From positions 283,207 to 347,206 of the forward strand of contig NW_019776080.1 in assembly GCF_001039355.2 (NCBI RefSeq): a stretch of DNA of 64,000 bases. The letters are read 5' to 3'. Origin of the DNA: Lingula anatina. Taxonomy: Eukaryota; Brachiopoda; Lingulata; Lingulida; Lingulidae. Below, in pieces: positions 1-12,200 of the stretch. The translations under genes were made by a program, and so were the position numbers. Numbering within the stretch: position 1 is the first letter of the stretch; each line of letters opens with the position of its first letter. A model generated the notes under the pieces. The model saw only the letters and a list, made by a program, of their open reading frames with translations, made no database searches and was not told where the DNA came from.

Positions 1-1846
1 ATAAGATGTGAACGACCATTGAAATGTTAGATATTGTCACAGTGGTTTCATGTTGTCCTAAAGGCTCATTTCCAATGAAATCATCGTTCTACATAGATCG
101 ATCCAACTCCGCAAGAACTCTCGCTAAATGCAATCAGATAAACATGTCTCTACTCCTCATGTTTCTAAAAAACTCATATAATCACCAGGTTTCTGTATTC
201 TACTCAGTGCCAGAAAGAGGCTGGTTAATCTGTTAACCTGATTGCATTCAGCGAGAGTCCCCGCAGAGTTAAATCAGTCTGTGTAAAACGATAGTTGCGT
301 TGAGAGTAAGCCATAAGAGTGTCTCTTGTCTCTTCAGGTCTGTCTTCGATAAAGGAATGCCAGCACTTTTGTAAATAGACACTTTTACTGCTATCATGTA
401 TCTGAATTCAGTGTAAGGATACTTTTTAGTGTTCTTTTTGGGATTCATGCTTGGAATGTGTTCACAGCTTGTGTAGCACCCTGTGGTATGCTTCACATGG
501 CATGCTTCACATGGCATGTTTCACATGGTATGCTTCACATGTAATGGTATGGTATGATATGGTATGGTTTGAATAGGACCCATTGCCTGGTACTTCACTG
601 TATACCTTGTGTTCACGCCCCACATTTCAGAAAGAATTTGTTTTCGACAGCTTTTCAATAAAATACAAAATATGTTTAGATATATATATATATATTTTTT
701 TTTTCTGTAATCATTTGCGGCACTTTTTTTCTGATATAATAAATTAATTTTTTAATAAAATAAATGGTAATTCTTTTTGAAAAATGTTTCCTTGGTAATA
801 CTGTATCATCACCCCTCTTTATGCGAGCACTGTTCCTATTTCTTGGTGTTGATAAGGTATGGACCACCACCCTTTTTTGGTCTTCACTACCCCCCCCCCC
901 CACCTCTTTCTGTTGTAGGCCTAGGGTATCTTATAAAGCTGTGTATTTGCTGGTGCATGATTCTAGTGGTTTGTTAATTAGTATGCCCATAGCAAATTGA
1001 GCAACTGCTGATCTTTCCAAAATTGCCATGATTGGTTATGGTTTATCTGGTGGCAGAGGATTGAAATGAAAAATAATCTTTGTTTTTATAGAATAGAATA
1101 TTGGTGGCTTACAATGAATGGTGAATATATGCTGTCATGGCAGTAGCAAAAAAAAAAAAATTGGTTGCTGATATAATCAGAAAAATGAGGTTAATAATTA
1201 TATCATTTTTTTCCTTTACTTTTTTTAATCAGGGTTGCTGGAAAGTCTGCTTGCTGTAGCCGGATTCTTTGCTTTCATGTCACCTTGGGTTGTCTTCTCA
1301 CTACATTACTTTTGGCTTTATATTGCCTTGAGTTGAATTTTTTTTATCTATTTCTGTTTCTGGTGAAATCACCTGTACCCACACACCATCATGCATGTTG
1401 TATTTTATTTGTGTACAAAAAAAGGGATTTAATGTTTTTGATATAAAAGTGAAAAGTTAATTTGTCTGCCATTCACTTGGTACAATTACTTGGTACAATT
1501 GATCTGAAATGAATGAACAGACGTGTTGATTGGGATATTTCTTTATATATTTTCTGTCTTCTAGCTGTCAAAATGATGTATATGGTTTTTACATACAATT
1601 ATGTTTTTCAACAATTTAAGATTGAATATGTACTCATCAGGTTGAAAGTTATTTTAACATTAATTCTATGAAAAGTGTAATGGTCAGATGGACACGTCAG
1701 CAAGGAGACAACTACCCACACATACAGCAATAATTTAAGTCTAGTTAGTTAATCTGTGCTGTACACTCTGTTATATTAACACATGATTGATGCAGTCTTT
1801 GATACCATATGATATCATTATACTATAATTATGATGTTCATTTTAG
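1..1846. other. Non-coding stretch upstream of the first recognisable exon
   Basis: AT-rich sequence with no coding exon I can support. It is probably intron of the coiled-coil gene, because the first exon seen at 1847 starts at a splice acceptor and is open without a start codon. It holds a short minisatellite near 480-575, a TA run near 680, a C run near 891-900 and A/T homopolymers. A short open stretch after a CAG near 1232 reads as a hydrophobic peptide, but nothing supports it as coding. Confidence 0.6.
480..575. repeat. Minisatellite (about 15-bp unit) followed by GGTAT repeats
   Basis: Three to four degenerate copies of a unit like ATGCTTCACATGGC lie in tandem. They run into a simple ATGGT/GGTAT array. 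No coding role is evident. Confidence 0.7.
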
Positions 1847-4800
1847 ACCACTGCAGATCAGAAGAAAATCCAAGAATTATTGAACCTTCAACAGTTATCA
1901 GAACAAGAGGTGAACTTTTTCTTATCTCATGAATATGAACTTATTAAAAATGCTTTAAATATTTTGTGTAACTTGATATAAAGTATTGCCGAGAGAGAGA
2001 GAGATCAAAATTAAGCTTAGAGTTTTTGGAGATTTTACTTCATTGTTTCAGAATTTGAAACAGCTCTGTTGATCATTTTCATTTAAATTGTATAAACTAC
2101 ATATTTGTGTAAACATAACCCCCTTCCTCCTCTCCACAGGTCAAGAACCATATCAGGTCCATTGACCAGCAGAAGTCCGACTTCAACATGGCGCGCTCTC
2201 TGCACCAGGAGGAGGTCAACCGGTACAAGCAAGACGTGGTCATCCTGCAGGAGACGGTAGAACAGACCCGAGCCGAGCTGGAAGAAATGGCAGGTCTGAA
2301 CACGCAGAGTAAGACCACCATCCTGGGCCTCACCGAGGAACTGGAGGAGCTGAAGAAAGCCTATGATGAATCTCAGGAAGAGGTTGGTATGCGGAGAGGG
2401 ATGTGGGGAAATCTTGGATGTTGAGACCAGGGGGTTTATGATTTTCCTGAGTACATGAATATCATAATTCTGTCCAAATTAAATGATGTTATGTAGTCTT
2501 TTTTGACATTTGTTAAATGGTATTGGTATGAGCAGTGGTCTCTTTTAATCAGTAACTGTTTATTTGTTTATTTTGTAAAGATTGGCACCTCATGAAATAC
2601 AGTTTTGTATTTAAAAGTTTTGCTTTAAAAAATCAAGCTTGACGAGGCGCGGCCATGCTTGCATGCTCATGCACTCACACGCACAAATGCACATGCAAAT
2701 TGTAATTTAATTGAAGTATTTTGTCTGCTCAGATCCGTAAACAGCTGACCACCATGAAGCAGCAGGACACCAGTCTGTCCGAGGCCAGGCAGCAGATCGT
2801 GGTGCTAGATGACCAGGTGGAGGAAGGCAAACAGCAGACGGAGAAGCTGGAGGCCAACCTCAACAACTACAAGCAGAAGTACCAGCAGTGCATGAACCAG
2901 GTGCAGCACTTGGAAGGCACCATTAGGACTCTGCAGGAGAAACTGGCAGAGAGCAGGAACAGGGTAAGTACTCTACCACACCATGTGCAGATTCTAGGAG
3001 CACCACTGGGACACCACAGTGACATAGTCATAGTTCATTACCTCTGTTGTTTGATACCCTCGTGCTCATTGACATTGTTCAAGTGTTTTAGTTTTAATTG
3101 TTTTAAAGGATATGCCTGTTGCACAGCAGGGCACTGAGGTGTTAGTGATTGTTCATGTGTAACTTAAGAAAAAATCAAGGAAATCAAATATAGGTTCTCT
3201 TTTTGTGGTATGTTGTGTGTGGATGTTCATCTCTTGCAGTCAAACCAGTATGGTTTACTCAATATTACAACTGGTAATATGTGTTCAGTTAAAATGTCAA
3301 TGGTTTGGTTTTGATTTACATATGACTGTTGCCTTGGTCTGCTTTTTTTACTAAGATAATTGGCTTGTAAGATACTTCATTTACTTTTAGGTGCTGCATC
3401 TGGTGTGGTAGAGTACTTTGTGGTATTACGCCTGTTCATAATGACAGTACTCATCATTTTGATATGATCATTAATTTTAGGAAATGGAAAAAGGCGACGA
3501 GGCAGAAAAACTAAAAATGGACTTGGAAAACCTTGAGCAGAAATTGGACGAAAAGAATGGCGAGCTGGCCCACTGCGAGGAAGTGATCGAACAGCTCACA
3601 CAGGAACTCAATAACTCCCAAGACGAGCTGTCAGGTGCCCTGGATAAGGTGACGCGCTGTGAGCAAACCATCGGGAGCCTGAAGGAGATGATGAACGAGA
3701 AGACGGTGGAGGCGTCTCAGCAGGAGGAGAAAGTGCGGCGGATCCAGGCAGAGCTGATGGCTTACCAAGACTCGCACCTTCACTCCAATGATGAGGTCAG
3801 TGGCCTTTTGGCATCTGGTGTATATAAATCAAATTGATGTTAATTTTAAGACTTAAATCTTAGACAGTTTTGACCCAGAATAAAGTGGGTGGTTGTCCAA
3901 GTAAATAAAGTATTGCAAAGCTAACGAGTGCTACCCTTGTTGCCCTTATAGAGAGTTTGGTATGTAATATTGACAGTAGTTTTCTGTTATTTCAATGTAA
4001 CAGTAAAGTGAACCAGATTCGACAAAGTTTGATATGTGATATTGACTGTAATTTGTATTATTTCAGTACAACAGTAAAGTGGATCAGGTTCGCCAACTGG
4101 AGTACGATAACGAGGAGACGCGCAGCGACCTGCAGCAGAAGATGAGGCACAATGCGGAGATGCAGGACAACATGAACGAGCTGAAGATTGAACTGGCAGG
4201 ACTCAAAGAACAGAAGAACAGTGCACAGAAGGAGGTTGGTCTATGGAACATAATACAGAATATTGAACCCGACTACCTCAAAGAACATTTATGATCTAAT
4301 GATATATCAGTATTAATTGTTTTTTAAACTTAACTGTGAAATTCATAATCTGGGTGTATTTGAAATATACATTCAGGAATTTTTTTGCAACCACAGGACT
4401 ATTGACAAGCAAATATTATGTAACAAATATAATTCTTTGCTCATGAAAATTGAGATTTGCAAGTAGCATTTTGGTTTTTAGTATAATGTATAACCATGTT
4501 TTGGTTTAATTTGTAAAATAAACTGAAGGCTCCTTTTTTTTCTCATCCAGATTGCCCGTCTTGAGCAGAGTATCCAGCAGCTCCAGCTGAACCTGGCCAC
4601 AGCCCAGCAGAGACACAAGGCCGAGAGCACCAAGATGGAGGATGCCGTCCAGACACTGGAGACACAGCTGTCACAGGCCAAGCAGCAGGTACTCAGGTAT
4701 GTATAGGTGGGATGCTTGTCCCTTTCTGTGCTCTACTTTGGCCATATTAACAATTTCAGGTGTATGTGCAGTTATCATTAATTATGTTCAGGTCAAGAAC

Positions 4801-5180
4801 AATAAAACAATAATAAAAATATATTCAAGAAATAAATGGAAGTAAAAAAATTGATTATAGTATATGAACATTTTATTATTGGGTATTATAACTGAAATCA
4901 GTTTCAGACAGGTCATGAAGCACTTCTGAGGAAAAGGCCATGCATGTATCAAGAAAGAAAGAAAAGATGTTGATGATATTTTATGTTAGATGGTAATGGT
5001 AGAAAGTCAAATCGTTTTACCCCCTCTAATAATTGCCAGTATATTGTAACCAATGTATATTATAATCCTGATTATCCTTCCAGGCTGGAGCAGGAGTTGT
5101 CCAGGAGGGAGGAGACCAACAAGAGGAATGAGCTGGACATCAAGTCCTCCAAGGAGGAGATCAATGTCAAGGCCAGTGAG
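1847..5180 (+). CDS. Coiled-coil gene, N-terminal exon block in the window (7 exons)
   Basis: Exon lengths are 63, 243, 231, 315, 168, 146 and 97 nt. All junctions are phase 0 except the 146/97 pair, which splits one Arg codon. The 63-, 231-, 315- and 168-nt exons each encode a whole number of heptads (3, 11, 15 and 8). The 243-nt exon and the 146+97 pair (81 codons each) do not. Codon use here is GC-richer than in the introns, which makes the exon edges clear. Donors after 2382 and 4234 are GTTGGT, weaker than the GTAAGT after 2963. Confidence 0.85.
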
Positions 5181-5268
5181 GTCAGTGATTGGGGACAGGG
5201 AGGGGGTGTTAAATATGTGTGCGTGTGTTACTTGGGTGTATGCATGTTATTTTTGTGCGTGTATGCTA

Positions 5269-5307
<39 letters not shown>

Positions 5308-7404
5308 ATTTGTGTGTGGATGTATGCTGTGAGAGAGAAAGAGAGAGAGAGAGAGGGTTTCTGGTTTTTGATTCTATAAGTTCATTATATTTATCATATT
5401 AGGAAGGTATAAATCAGGGTTAGAATGGAGCATAATTTCCAAACATGATTAAGGTTGAATAAGATTGGTTGTTTTGTTTTGGGTATCAGCATCTCCTACT
5501 AATAATTTTGAATTTTTATTTCTTAATTCTTGTTTATTTATTTCCATTGGATTATTGTATTTCAATGCATTTTATTAACTTTCATTTATCCCAATTCCAG
5601 ATTGACCATCTAGAGTCCACAGTCAGAGATTTGAAGACAGAACTGGCTAACCTCCAGGGACACAATAGATCTATGGAAAGCTCTGTAAGTAGCTGGTTGT
5701 TTAGTTATATATGTAGTTTTCTTGGTTCATTTGTTTGTTTTAGTCCATATGTATACAGATGCATAGAAGAAACAATCATATGTGATCTGTCACATTTCAT
5801 GTTCACTGGTTCATAATAGCTCAAGAACTGTAAAAAGGTCTGAAGGTAGTTTTAACTGAGTGAAAATTCCCAATATTATAGGAGAGTTATTTATTATTTC
5901 ATTTATTTTATTTATTTTTACAAAGGAACATTGCCATGCAAAATTTGTACACAATTTATGCTTTAAAATGCCCCATCATAATTTTCTTCGACAGCAATGA
6001 GAAGCGCTAATATGAAATCTTTTTATTTTTTTTTTTAAATGAAGTTTTATACTTTATTTCTGTGTTGTATTCCAGAATGCAGACCTGCAGGCTGAAGTGG
6101 GTGGTCTAAGACAGGACCTGACAGAGGCTAGGACACAGTATAGAGACTGTGCTCAGGATGTGAGTAGCAGAGGGGAGGGGTACAGTCTGAAGCTATTTTT
6201 TCCCCTTATCGGTCCAACAAAACACCCAGGTCTAAGAATCTGCTGGGACATATTTCATTGTCCTTTAATCAAAGCAACTTTTTAAAAGGCTGTCCAGCAG
6301 ACCAGGTTAAATGTGTTTTGACTATCTTAATTGATCAATTGGAGAAATTTTGTGTATTTTCTTTTAAAATAATTTATTTTGAAATAATAAAACATAAGGT
6401 TTTTGGTTCACAGAGAACAGTCTTTCTTATCATTTGAGACAAAGGGTCAAAATGAACATATTGCCATATTTCAGACATACAACAGTGTAGATTGTGGTAG
6501 GTGGGAAATTGTCAGTGTTCGATTGCAATATTATCATTGCTGCAGTGGTACCAATTTTTACAGATATCTGTTTTGATTTGAAGTCTGCGTTCAATTTGCA
6601 CTTTTCCTATGTGGAGAATTAATGATTAGAAGTGGCCATGCCAGGTTTAATTTTTTATATTAAGAACACTGCTGTGACAAGATTTTAATTTTTTTATTTT
6701 TCACTATGATGCTTCAGAAGGCTTTTAGCCAGTTTTAGAAGATTGGCACACTGATTTTTTTTCAAATGTCATTTTATAAACAAATACATTATTTTCCCCC
6801 TCCTTTGTGAAACATTGCTTGCATCTGAAAGGGAAAATAAAACATTGAAATTATGTTGAATCAATAGATTTATCAATTGAGTGAAAGAGATGGTGATCTG
6901 GAACAGTTTTGTATTTATATTTAGTAGATTGAATTATGTTATTTTGACATACAACATGTTTCATTGGCTGTTGCTAGTGCCCAGTTTCCAGGGATTTTTT
7001 GTTAGTTTAATCCTTTTTATAATGATTCTTTTTTACAGCTTGCACACCACGAAGAAAAATTAATGCTGATGGAGCAAAGCCTACAACAAACTCAGGAGCA
7101 GCTCAGTAGTCGGGTGTCGGAAGTCGTCCGACACGAGCAGACTATACGTAAATATCAGACAGAGACAAAGACTCTACGAGAAAGAAATCAAAGTTATGAG
7201 GAAGAAATTGAGGAACAGAGGCAAATTATTGAGAAGCTTCGCAAAGATTTGATAGGTGCTAAGGAGGAACATCACAGGATAGCGCAGGAGGGGCTGTCTT
7301 ACAAACAGCACGCGGATAAATACAGAGTTGAGCTAGAGGGCGCTAGGGAGCAGGAGAGGATGCTGGGCGAACAGGTGATGGTATTTTCTTTCCTTTTAAA
7401 TTAA

Positions 7405-7465
<61 letters not shown>

Positions 7466-9256
7466 GATTGATTGATTAATGAGTTTTATTATTTATTTAT
7501 TTTATTTATTTTTTTTTTTGGTTAGTTTTTTTCTTTCTTTCTTTCAAATTCAAACTGCCTGTCTACAGGTGCTTAATATCTAACTGGTTTTAAGTAGCAC
7601 TGAGGTGCATGTGCGCTACAACTGTACAATTATTATTATTATTATTATTATATTCAGATAGAGCAGCAAGACGGAGTGCTGAGCCAGCTGCAGGCAGAGC
7701 TGAAGGCAGAGCGAGGCAGACAACAAGACAGCAACAAGCAGCTCCAGCAGTGCAAGAAGATGATTGCAGAACTGCAGGATGAGCTGGAGGCCGCACAGAA
7801 ACAGAACAAGGACTGTCTCAACAAGGTGAGTGGGTCAACAAGGAGGTCAACTATAGCATATGATGCAACACACCTTTTTTTCATCTGTCATTTTAACTTG
7901 TAGAATCCTAAAAATATTGATTTATAAGTATTTTTTATTGTCAGTTCTGAACTACAGAAACTTGAGTGGGTATTACTTTGTTGATTTTTATATTTATATT
8001 TCATATTGATACATAGTACAGACAGTTAACCATCTACTCTCATCTCTTTTGACATGTATCAACAAAGCACAAATAAATATAAAAAAAACTCTGTTATCTC
8101 ATTGTGTATTAGATGAAGGAGAAAGACAGCCAGATCTCCACCTTGGAGGCACAGGTAGAGAGCCTGCAGCAGAAGCTGCGCACACTGAAGGAAGACCTGG
8201 CTGAGAAGGATGGTCAACTCAGGGTGTCCAAGATGAACCTGGCCACTGCACAGAAACAGAGTGTGCACCACTCACAGGAGGTCAGTGGTTCTTTTTTTAT
8301 TTTAATATTTTTATTTATTTATATTATAATTTTTTAGAGTGAAAAAAATCCATGATTTGAGTTGTGCTGGCAAATCTCTTCAACAGGAGGTCAGTAGGGG
8401 CATGGCAATACACTCACAGGGTTTTATTTATTTTTCATTTTATTTATTTATTTTTGTTTTGTTTTGCTGAAGAATNNNNNNNNNNNNNNNNNNNNNNNNN
8501 NNNNNNNNNNNNNNNNNNNNNNNNNNNNNNNNNNNNNNNNNNNNNNNNNNNNNNNNNNNNNNNNNNNNNNNNNNNNNNNNNNNNNNNNNNNNNNNNNNNN
8601 NNNNNNNNNNNNNNNNNNNNNNNNNNNNNNNNNNNNNNNNNNNNNNNNNNNNNNNNNNNNNNNNNNNNNNNNNNNNNNNNNNNNNNNNNNNNNNNNNNNN
8701 NNNNNNNNNNNNNNNNNNNNNNNNNNNNNNNNNNNNNNNNNNNNNNNNNNNNNNNNNNNNNNNNNNNNNNNNNNNNNNNNNNNNNNNNNNNNNNNNNNNN
8801 NNNNNNNNNNNNNNNNNNNNNNNNNNNNNNNNNNNNNNNNNNNNNNNNNNNNNNNNNNNNNNNNNNNNNNNNNNNNNNNNNNNNNNNNNNNNNNNNNNNN
8901 NNNNNNNNNNNNNNNNNNNNNNNNNNNNNNNNNNNNNNNNNNNNNNNNNNNNNNNNNNNNNNNNNNNNNNNNNNNNNNNNNNNNNNNNNNNNNNNNNNNN
9001 NNNNNNNNNNNNNNNNNNNNNNNNNNNNNNNNNNNNNNNNNNNNNNNNNNNNNNNNNNNNNNNNNNNNNNNNNNNNNNNNNNNNNNNNNNNNNNNNNNNN
9101 NNNNNNNNNNNNNNNNNNNNNNNNNNNNNNNNNNNNNNNNNNNNNNNNNNNNNNNNNNNNNNNNNNNNNNNNNNNNNNNNNNNNNNNNNNNNNNNNNNNN
9201 NNNNNNTCTAACTGGTTTTAAGTAGCACTGAGGTGCATGTGGGCTACAACTGTACA

Positions 9257-9287
<31 letters not shown>

Positions 9288-12200
9288 TCAGATAGAGCAG
9301 CAAGACGGAGTGCTGAGCCAGCTGCAGGCAGAGCTGAAGGCGGAGCGAGGCAGACAACAAGACAGCAACAAGCAGCTCCAGCAGTGCAAGAAGATGATTG
9401 CAGAACTGCAGGATGAGCTGGAGGCCGCACAGAAACAGAACAAGGACTGTCTCAACAAGGTGAGTGGGTCAACAAGGAGGTCAACTATAGCATATGATGC
9501 AACACACCTTTTTTTCATCTGTCATTTTAACTTGTAGAATCCTAAAAATATTGATTTATAAGTATTTTTTATTGTCAGTTCTGAACTACAGAAACTTGAG
9601 TGGGTATTACTTTGTTGATTTTTATATTTATATTTCATATTGATACATAGTACAGACAGTTAACCATCTACTCTCATCTCTTTTGACATGTATCAACAAA
9701 GCACAAATAAATATAAAAAAAACTCTGTTATCTCATTGTGTATTAGATGAAGGAGAAAGACAGCCAGATCTCCACCTTGGAGGCACAGGTAGAGAGCCTG
9801 CAGCAGAAGCTGCGCACACTGAAGGAAGACCTGGCTGAGAAGGATGGTCAACTCAGGGTGTCCAAGATGAACCTGGCCACTGCACAGAAACAGAGTGTGC
9901 ACCACTCACAGGAGGTCAGTGGTTCTTTTTTTATTTTAATATTTTTATTTATTTATATTATAATTTTTTAGAGTGAAAAAAATCCATGATTTGAGTTGTG
10001 CTGGCAAATCTCTTCAACAGGAGGTCAGTAGGGGCATGGCAATACACTCACAGGGTTTTATTTATTTTTCATTTTATTTATTTATTTTTGTTTTGTTTTG
10101 CTGAAGAATGATTTGATCTGAACTGGCAAACTTTTTCCTAATGTGATTTGAATTTAAGTGATTTAGCACACATGCTTCACCTCAGAATGATCACAGTTAT
10201 TCCATTTTGAAAATGTGTTAACTTCAGGTATCCTTAAAACAGTGAAAATGTCTATCAGTGGCACAATTTTTTAATACTCCAATTAGTAATAATATTAATG
10301 AAAATGATTCCCTTACACTGTGCTTACTTCCAGGTTGCAAGGTATGAGGAAACATTGGCCCAGCTGCAGAGTGAGATAGAGCAGGGCCAGGAACAATACA
10401 GGAGCTGCCATAACGAGGTGAGGCAAGGGGACAGAAAAAAGGGGGGGGAGGGTTCGGCCTATATTCAAGGGTTCAAGTTTGTAAACTGCTATGTATTACT
10501 GGAATTACCGCGGCTAATATATGATGTCTGTGACAATGTTAATGTTGGAACATCTTATACATTGGCAAACATAGGATGTCCAGAAATAGATCAATGTTTT
10601 GCATATGTATTAATTATCTCAACAGGATGTCTAGTAATCTCCATAGACCTTTTAGGAAACATATTAACATATATGTTTGAACTTTTCAGACATAATGAGA
10701 TTTTTATATATGAAGTATTTTTTTTCATCATTTTATCTCATTTAGGGAATGTAAATTTTGTTCCACATATTTGAGGCTGATATATAAAATAGAGGGTATC
10801 TCGCTGCAAACACAATTCCATCGTGCAATTTTCTCCAATTTTGTTTCCTCCTTGACAGCTGATAGAGAATGAGCAGAAAGTACATGACCTGAAGATTCAG
10901 CTGACCACTGCCCAGGGCAACCACAAGGAGGCCATGGATCACCTAGGTGACCAGTCCAAGCAGCTGACCACCCTGAAGACAGACTTCTCCAGGACAAAGC
11001 AACAGAACCAGGCAATGGCAGAGGAGGTGAGGAGTCCCGTCTCTCTCTCAAAGCATGTGATTTTATGGTTTTTTTTGTAAAATCTCTTATACATGCTGTA
11101 CAAGGTTTTATGTTATGAACACATTTGTCAGGAAAAGATTATAGTTGGGGGCTTTGCTATTTGATACATAGTTACAAATTTTTAATTAACCTTTTTAGCA
11201 TATTTGTCAATGCATGTTGTCTGATGATATTTTATTTTTCAATCTAGCTGTCGGTTTATGAAGACAAGATGAGAAAACTGAGACACGAGTTGAAAAAAGT
11301 ACAGGAACTGAACAGAGCCTCAGAGGAGGAGGTGGGTGTCTTCAACCAGTGTTTATTACTTATCACCAAGACCCCCCCTGTTTCACAAAATAGTATTAAA
11401 TTTGAAACATGGCAGATCATTTTCCTGCCAACCCCCCCCCCCCCCCCTTCGCCCAATTTGGCAAAAAAAATTCTTAAATCCTAAGCTGTCTAAATTCAAG
11501 TAGTATGCTTACACAAATTGAAAACTTAATGCTGAATTGCTGAAGTTTTATCTGGAAAAATGACTTATTTTAAGTCTTTTCGTGAGACTGGGGAGGGGAG
11601 GATATAATGAGCTGTTTTATCTGAAATTTGAGACACTACATAAATTCTTCCAAGGCATGTTTAACATTCATTTTATCAAAGTATAACAAACAAAAATGTT
11701 TTACAGTGTTTTGGTGTGCATAATAATAATAATCAATTTTTGAATCTTTCCTTCCTTCAAACCAAGTATAAGGAAATTAATTGTGTTGTGTATTAGTATA
11801 TTGTCTATTTACATGAGATATTTTATTGACATTAACTCAGAATTTATTACTTAATATTTGCCTGTTCTAACATTGAAAACTTGCACCACCTGTAGTTCAA
11901 TGCACATCTTTTACTGTTGCCTTATTTTTCATCCCTCTCCTCAGCTGCACAGCTACGAGGAGAAGTTCCAGGAGCTGCACAGTGAACTCAGCAGTTATGA
12001 GCTGAGGAACAAGCAGGGTCTGCAGGAGCTGTCCCAGAAGGAAGAGGAACTGGTGGTGATGAAGGTGGAGCTGTCCTCATTGCAGGAGAAATACAGGAAC
12101 AAACTGGAGGAGGTGGGTTATTCTCTGCTCTTTTCTACCTCTAATAGGCCAGCAATCTTGAAAGGGCATTTTGGACAGCCATTATTGGATTTGTTGGCCA

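Noticed and set aside
484-570. Possible CRISPR-like regular repeats
   Set aside because: The units are degenerate, directly adjacent and without unique spacers, and the sequence is eukaryotic.
7590-7884. Cys/Leu-rich minus-strand frames over the coiled-coil exons
   Set aside because: They are antisense shadows of the GC-rich, repetitive coiled-coil exon, repeated again at 9218-9518.
8364-9257. Long ORFs on both strands across 8.4-9.3 kb
   Set aside because: They consist almost entirely of unknown residues translated from the N run.
10298-10774. 158-codon open frame running through an intron
   Set aside because: Only the part from 10334 to 10417 is a real exon; the rest reads past a GTGAGG donor into intron with no protein-like pattern.
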